From: Flavobacterium tiangeerense
GTDB lineage: Bacteria; Bacteroidota; Bacteroidia; Flavobacteriales; Flavobacteriaceae
Direction of reading: 5' to 3'
Assembly (NCBI RefSeq): GCF_007830355.1
Contig: NZ_VLKO01000001.1
Span: 305,899 to 369,898, forward strand
Length of the DNA: 64,000 nt
The position numbers were made by a program, and so were the translations under genes. The notes below the pieces were generated by a model, which saw only the letters and a list, made by a program, of their open reading frames with translations, was not told the DNA's origin and searched no databases. Of the stretch, positions 61,776 through 64,000 are shown piece by piece; the first letter of the stretch is position 1; every line of letters begins with the position of its first letter.

Positions 61776-61788
61776 GTTGTGCGTTCGT
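61776..61788. repeat. Cassette-type flank, 3' side of the propeller gene
   Basis: GTTGTGCGTTCGT. Its first nine bases are the exact inverted complement of ACGCACAAC at 62869-62877 on the other side of the gene. Confidence 0.55.
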
Positions 61789-61793
61789 ATTTC

Positions 61794-62849
61794 TTAAAAT
61801 CGCTTTTCAAAAGCCTTTCCGTTAAACTTAAATATATTTCCGTCAGCCATCCCAAAAAGCAAATTGTTTTTATTGTCTTTATAAATAGTCCAAATCATTG
61901 GTTTAGATGGTTTGTCACTAACAGAATAATTTGTCAAAGTTTTACCGTCATATTTCCAAGCTCCATTATATACATCTCCAAACCAGATATTGCCTTCTGA
62001 ATCTTCTTCAATAGCAAAAGCGTGTTCAAGTGTTCCTGGTTTTGATTTATCTCCTCTTCTAGTGCTTGTTGGGTGAATTAAATTATTCTTTTCAGAAAAA
62101 TTAATTATTGAATTACCTTCCATTAACAAAACGCCAATTCCATTATTTTCTATCCAAATTCGTCCTTTTGAATCTGCTAATACACTTCTTATATGCAAAA
62201 GCTCATTATCTTTTAGGTTTAATTTTTCAGTATCAAATATATTTACCCTTTTACCATCATAGCTGAATAGTGCTGCATAAGTTGCAATCCAAACTTTACC
62301 ACTTTTATCTTTTGAGATACCCGTTACACCATAAGATTTATCAGGATTTTTGGGTTTGGGGAAAATCAAATAGTTCATATTTATCCCATCAAAACGATTT
62401 ATTCCGTCTTCTTCCCACGAATAAAACCATAAATCGCCATTGGTTTCATTCCAATCTAATATTGGGTTGTTATTTTTAGGAGGATAATTAGCAAACTTTC
62501 CTTTGTCATATACACTTATTCCATTAGCAGTTCCAAACCAAATTTTACCATTGTCGTCTTCTTGGATTGAACGGATTTGATTGTCGGATAAACCTTCATT
62601 AGTTGTAAAGTATTCAAATGATTTTCCATTATAAAAACTTACGCCTTCATTATGACTTCCAAACCAATAATTACCTTTACTATCCTGGAAGATAGCACGT
62701 ATTGCAGAAGTAAATTTTAAGGTATCGGTTTTTGGAGTTACTACCAATTCAGGTTTGTTAGTTTCTTTTTCTGTTGATTTCTTTTCAACACAAGAAAAGT
62801 TTAGTGTCAATATGAGTATTAAATAAATCAATTTTATTTTTTTGTTCAT
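61794..62849 (-). CDS. Beta-propeller lipoprotein (two-component regulator propeller type)
   Basis: 351 residues with lipobox LNFSC (Cys about 20). It carries repeated Reg_prop blades: IFQDSKGNYWFGSHNEGVSF, IQEDDNGKIWFGTANGISVY, ISKDKSGKVWIATYAALFSY, VLADSKGRIWIENNGIGVLL, IEEDSEGNIWFGDVYNGAWK and a final IYKDNKNNLLFGMADGN. This is the sensor propeller of hybrid two-component systems, but here it is a stand-alone surface or periplasmic lipoprotein with no kinase. It is flanked by 9-bp inverted repeats, shared with the 264-aa gene at 55869, suggesting acquisition as a single-gene cassette. Confidence 0.88.
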   Translation of the reverse strand: MNKKIKLIYLILILTLNFSCVEKKSTEKETNKPELVVTPKTDTLKFTSAIRAIFQDSKGNYWFGSHNEGVSFYNGKSFEYFTTNEGLSDNQIRSIQEDDNGKIWFGTANGISVYDKGKFANYPPKNNNPILDWNETNGDLWFYSWEEDGINRFDGINMNYLIFPKPKNPDKSYGVTGISKDKSGKVWIATYAALFSYDGKRVNIFDTEKLNLKDNELLHIRSVLADSKGRIWIENNGIGVLLMEGNSIINFSEKNNLIHPTSTRRGDKSKPGTLEHAFAIEEDSEGNIWFGDVYNGAWKYDGKTLTNYSVSDKPSKPMIWTIYKDNKNNLLFGMADGNIFKFNGKAFEKRF

Positions 62850-62865
62850 TTCTGATTTTTAAAAT

Positions 62866-62881
62866 ATGACGCACAACTCTT
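62866..62881. repeat. Cassette-type flank, 5' side of the propeller gene
   Basis: ATGACGCACAACTCTT; see 56693-56708 for the near-identical counterpart. Confidence 0.55.
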
Positions 62882-62924
62882 GTAATTGAATGAAAACTAA
62901 AAAAACCAGTCACTTCACTTCTCA

Positions 62925-63806
62925 CTACTGATTATATCCAAAACGTTTTAACATATTCGCGTTGCTTCTCCAGTTTTTGTTCACTTTTACGTAAAGCTCA
63001 ATGTGAATTTGTTTTCCAAAGAATTTCTCTAAATCTTCACGCGCCTCAGTTCCTACCTTTTTTAAGGCAGCACCTTTGTGACCAATCACAATTCCTTTTT
63101 GAGTTTCGCGTTCCACCATAATCAAAGAACGAATGCGAATGATATTGTCGTCTTCAAAAAATTCTTCGGTAACAATTTCAACTGCGTACGGAATCTCTTT
63201 GCTGTAATTCAGCAAGATTTTTTCACGAATGGTTTCATTTACAAAAAAACGCTCCGGCTTATCCGTCAGTTGATCTTTTGGGTAATACGCTGGCGACTCT
63301 GGCAAAAGTGTAATGATTCTTTGAAAAACTTCAGGAACATTAAAATTTTGCAACGCTGATATTGGATATATTTCAGCATTTGGCACTTTCTCTGTCCAAA
63401 AAGCCACTTGTTGCTCTAATTGTTCTTGGTTCGAATTGTCAATTTTGTTAAGCAATAGCAAAACTGGAATTTTCGAGTGGATGATTTTATTAAAAAACGC
63501 TTCGTCCTTAAGTTCCTGCTCCCCTATTTCGACCATGTAAATTAACACATCAGCATCTTCAAAAGCCGATTTCACGAAGTTCATCATCGATTCCTGCATT
63601 TCATAGGCAGGCTTAATGATTCCTGGCGTATCCGATAAGATCATTTGAAAATCCTCACCGTTTACAATACCTAGAATTCTATGACGAGTTGTTTGTGCTT
63701 TTGAAGTAATAATTGATAATCGCTCTCCAACAAAGGCATTCATTAATGTTGATTTACCAACATTTGGATTCCCGATGATGTTTACAAAACCTGCTTTATG
63801 TGACAT
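62925..63806 (-). CDS. era: GTPase Era
   Basis: 293 residues. GTPase domain: P-loop GNPNVGKST (about 12-20), switch region SKAQTTRHRILGIVNGED, DTPGIIKP (about 59), NKID (about 121). The C-terminal KH domain has VERETQKGIVIGHKGAALKK. It binds 16S rRNA and helps 30S maturation. Length and start are normal. A TACCTTTG -7 box lies upstream at 63827-63834. Confidence 0.98.
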   Translation of the reverse strand: MSHKAGFVNIIGNPNVGKSTLMNAFVGERLSIITSKAQTTRHRILGIVNGEDFQMILSDTPGIIKPAYEMQESMMNFVKSAFEDADVLIYMVEIGEQELKDEAFFNKIIHSKIPVLLLLNKIDNSNQEQLEQQVAFWTEKVPNAEIYPISALQNFNVPEVFQRIITLLPESPAYYPKDQLTDKPERFFVNETIREKILLNYSKEIPYAVEIVTEEFFEDDNIIRIRSLIMVERETQKGIVIGHKGAALKKVGTEAREDLEKFFGKQIHIELYVKVNKNWRSNANMLKRFGYNQ

Positions 63807-63826
63807 TTCTACTAAAATTTATGCCA

Positions 63827-63834
63827 CAAAGGTA
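63827..63834 (-). promoter_or_regulatory. -7 box of era
   Basis: The minus strand reads TACCTTTG, 20 nt before the ATG. No clear TTG at the usual distance. Confidence 0.6.
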
Positions 63835-63881
63835 GTCATATCAAGTGAATAGACGAAATAAAACATTTTTTTAAATTTATG

Positions 63882-63912
63882 TTGTAAAATGCAGAAATTG
63901 ATTGTATCTTTG
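63882..63912 (+). promoter_or_regulatory. Promoter of the initiator tRNA
   Basis: TTG (63882-63884), 20-nt spacer, TATCTTTG (63905-63912), 12 nt before the tRNA. Confidence 0.8.
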
Positions 63913-63924
63913 CACCCGAAACAA

Positions 63925-63997
63925 CGCGGGATAGAGCAGTAGGCAGCTCGTCGGGCTCATAACCCGAAGGTCACAGGTTCGAGTCCTGTTCCCGCTA
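63925..63997 (+). tRNA. Initiator tRNA-fMet (CAT)
   Basis: Cloverleaf by eye: acceptor CGCGGGA against TCCCGCT with position 1 unpaired (C against T), D stem GAGC/GCTC, anticodon stem TCGGG/CCCGA with loop CTCATAA, T stem ACAGG/CCTGT. Initiator features are all present: mismatch at 1:72, A11:T24 in the D stem, and three G:C pairs next to the anticodon loop. CCA is not encoded (CTA follows). Confidence 0.92.
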
Positions 63998-64000
63998 CTA

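Larger units (their letters stand above)
61366..61793. other. Intergenic region with repeat E and cassette flank
   Basis: About 430 nt with no gene. It holds repeat copy E (61481-61613) and the GTTGTGCGTTCGT flank at 61776-61788. Nothing else was recognised. Confidence 0.6.

Noticed and set aside
1..64000. CRISPR array, prophage or complete integron
   Set aside because: No regularly spaced repeats, no capsid/terminase/integrase genes seen; only isolated phage-like domains and cassette-type flanks.

Overview
The window is a stretch of chromosome from a member of the Flavobacteriaceae (Bacteroidota), most likely Flavobacterium or a close relative. The evidence is the low-GC sequence, paired SusC/SusD outer-membrane systems, a T9SS type A C-terminal sorting domain, GSCFA, DUF4230, DUF4394 and DUF5522 genes, and repeated matches to the Bacteroidota promoter (TTG, 19-20 nt spacer, TAnnTTTG). 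No plasmid or phage replication genes, rRNA or CRISPR arrays are visible.

Layout. 1-13.1 kb is mostly minus strand: the 5' part of a cysteine synthase gene, a putative porin, and two SusC/SusD pairs separated by about 1.1 kb that carries a decayed IS3-type orfA. 13.3-29.7 kb is core and household material: rnhB, lipB with two related lipoproteins, lysS, a large unrecognised Cys-containing protein, a DUF4394 protein, hemL, a LysM glucosaminidase lipoprotein, a D-cysteine desulfhydrase/ACC deaminase homologue, a T9SS cargo protein and two small proteins. 29.9-36.1 kb (plus strand) holds hutU, a DUF4136 lipoprotein, a truncated haemoglobin, a phytase-like esterase and an aromatic amino acid hydroxylase. 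36.2-38.7 kb (minus) holds DUF4230, GSCFA and a YD-like lipoprotein. 39.3-54.2 kb holds an unrecognised 278-aa protein, an ABC exporter, alaS, an M23 peptidase, a MerR regulator, a LemA-TPM-TPM operon, a secreted protein, and an Rrf2 regulator followed by a Cys/Met-ending leader ORF, a TonB receptor and a DUF2490 protein.

54.3-62.9 kb is the accessory region around der. It holds a two-gene unit that looks like a divergent Kiwa anti-phage system, a membrane-anchored protein with a prohead-protease-like domain, three small hypothetical genes bounded by a duplicated der 3' end, then der itself, an HTH/DUF2975 pair and a beta-propeller lipoprotein. Two of the single genes here share nearly the same flanking sequences (GTTGTGCGT-like on one side, ACGCACAAC-like on the other), as if moved as cassettes. 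The window ends with era and an initiator tRNA.

Intergenic space carries a dispersed palindromic repeat family (five copies seen) and many strong terminators. The most promising leads are the Kiwa-like pair with its prohead-protease-like neighbour, the cassette-type flanks, the der 3'-end duplication, and the CMMCMC leader peptide between the Rrf2 regulator and the TonB receptor. Family assignments come from reading motifs by eye; no database search was possible.
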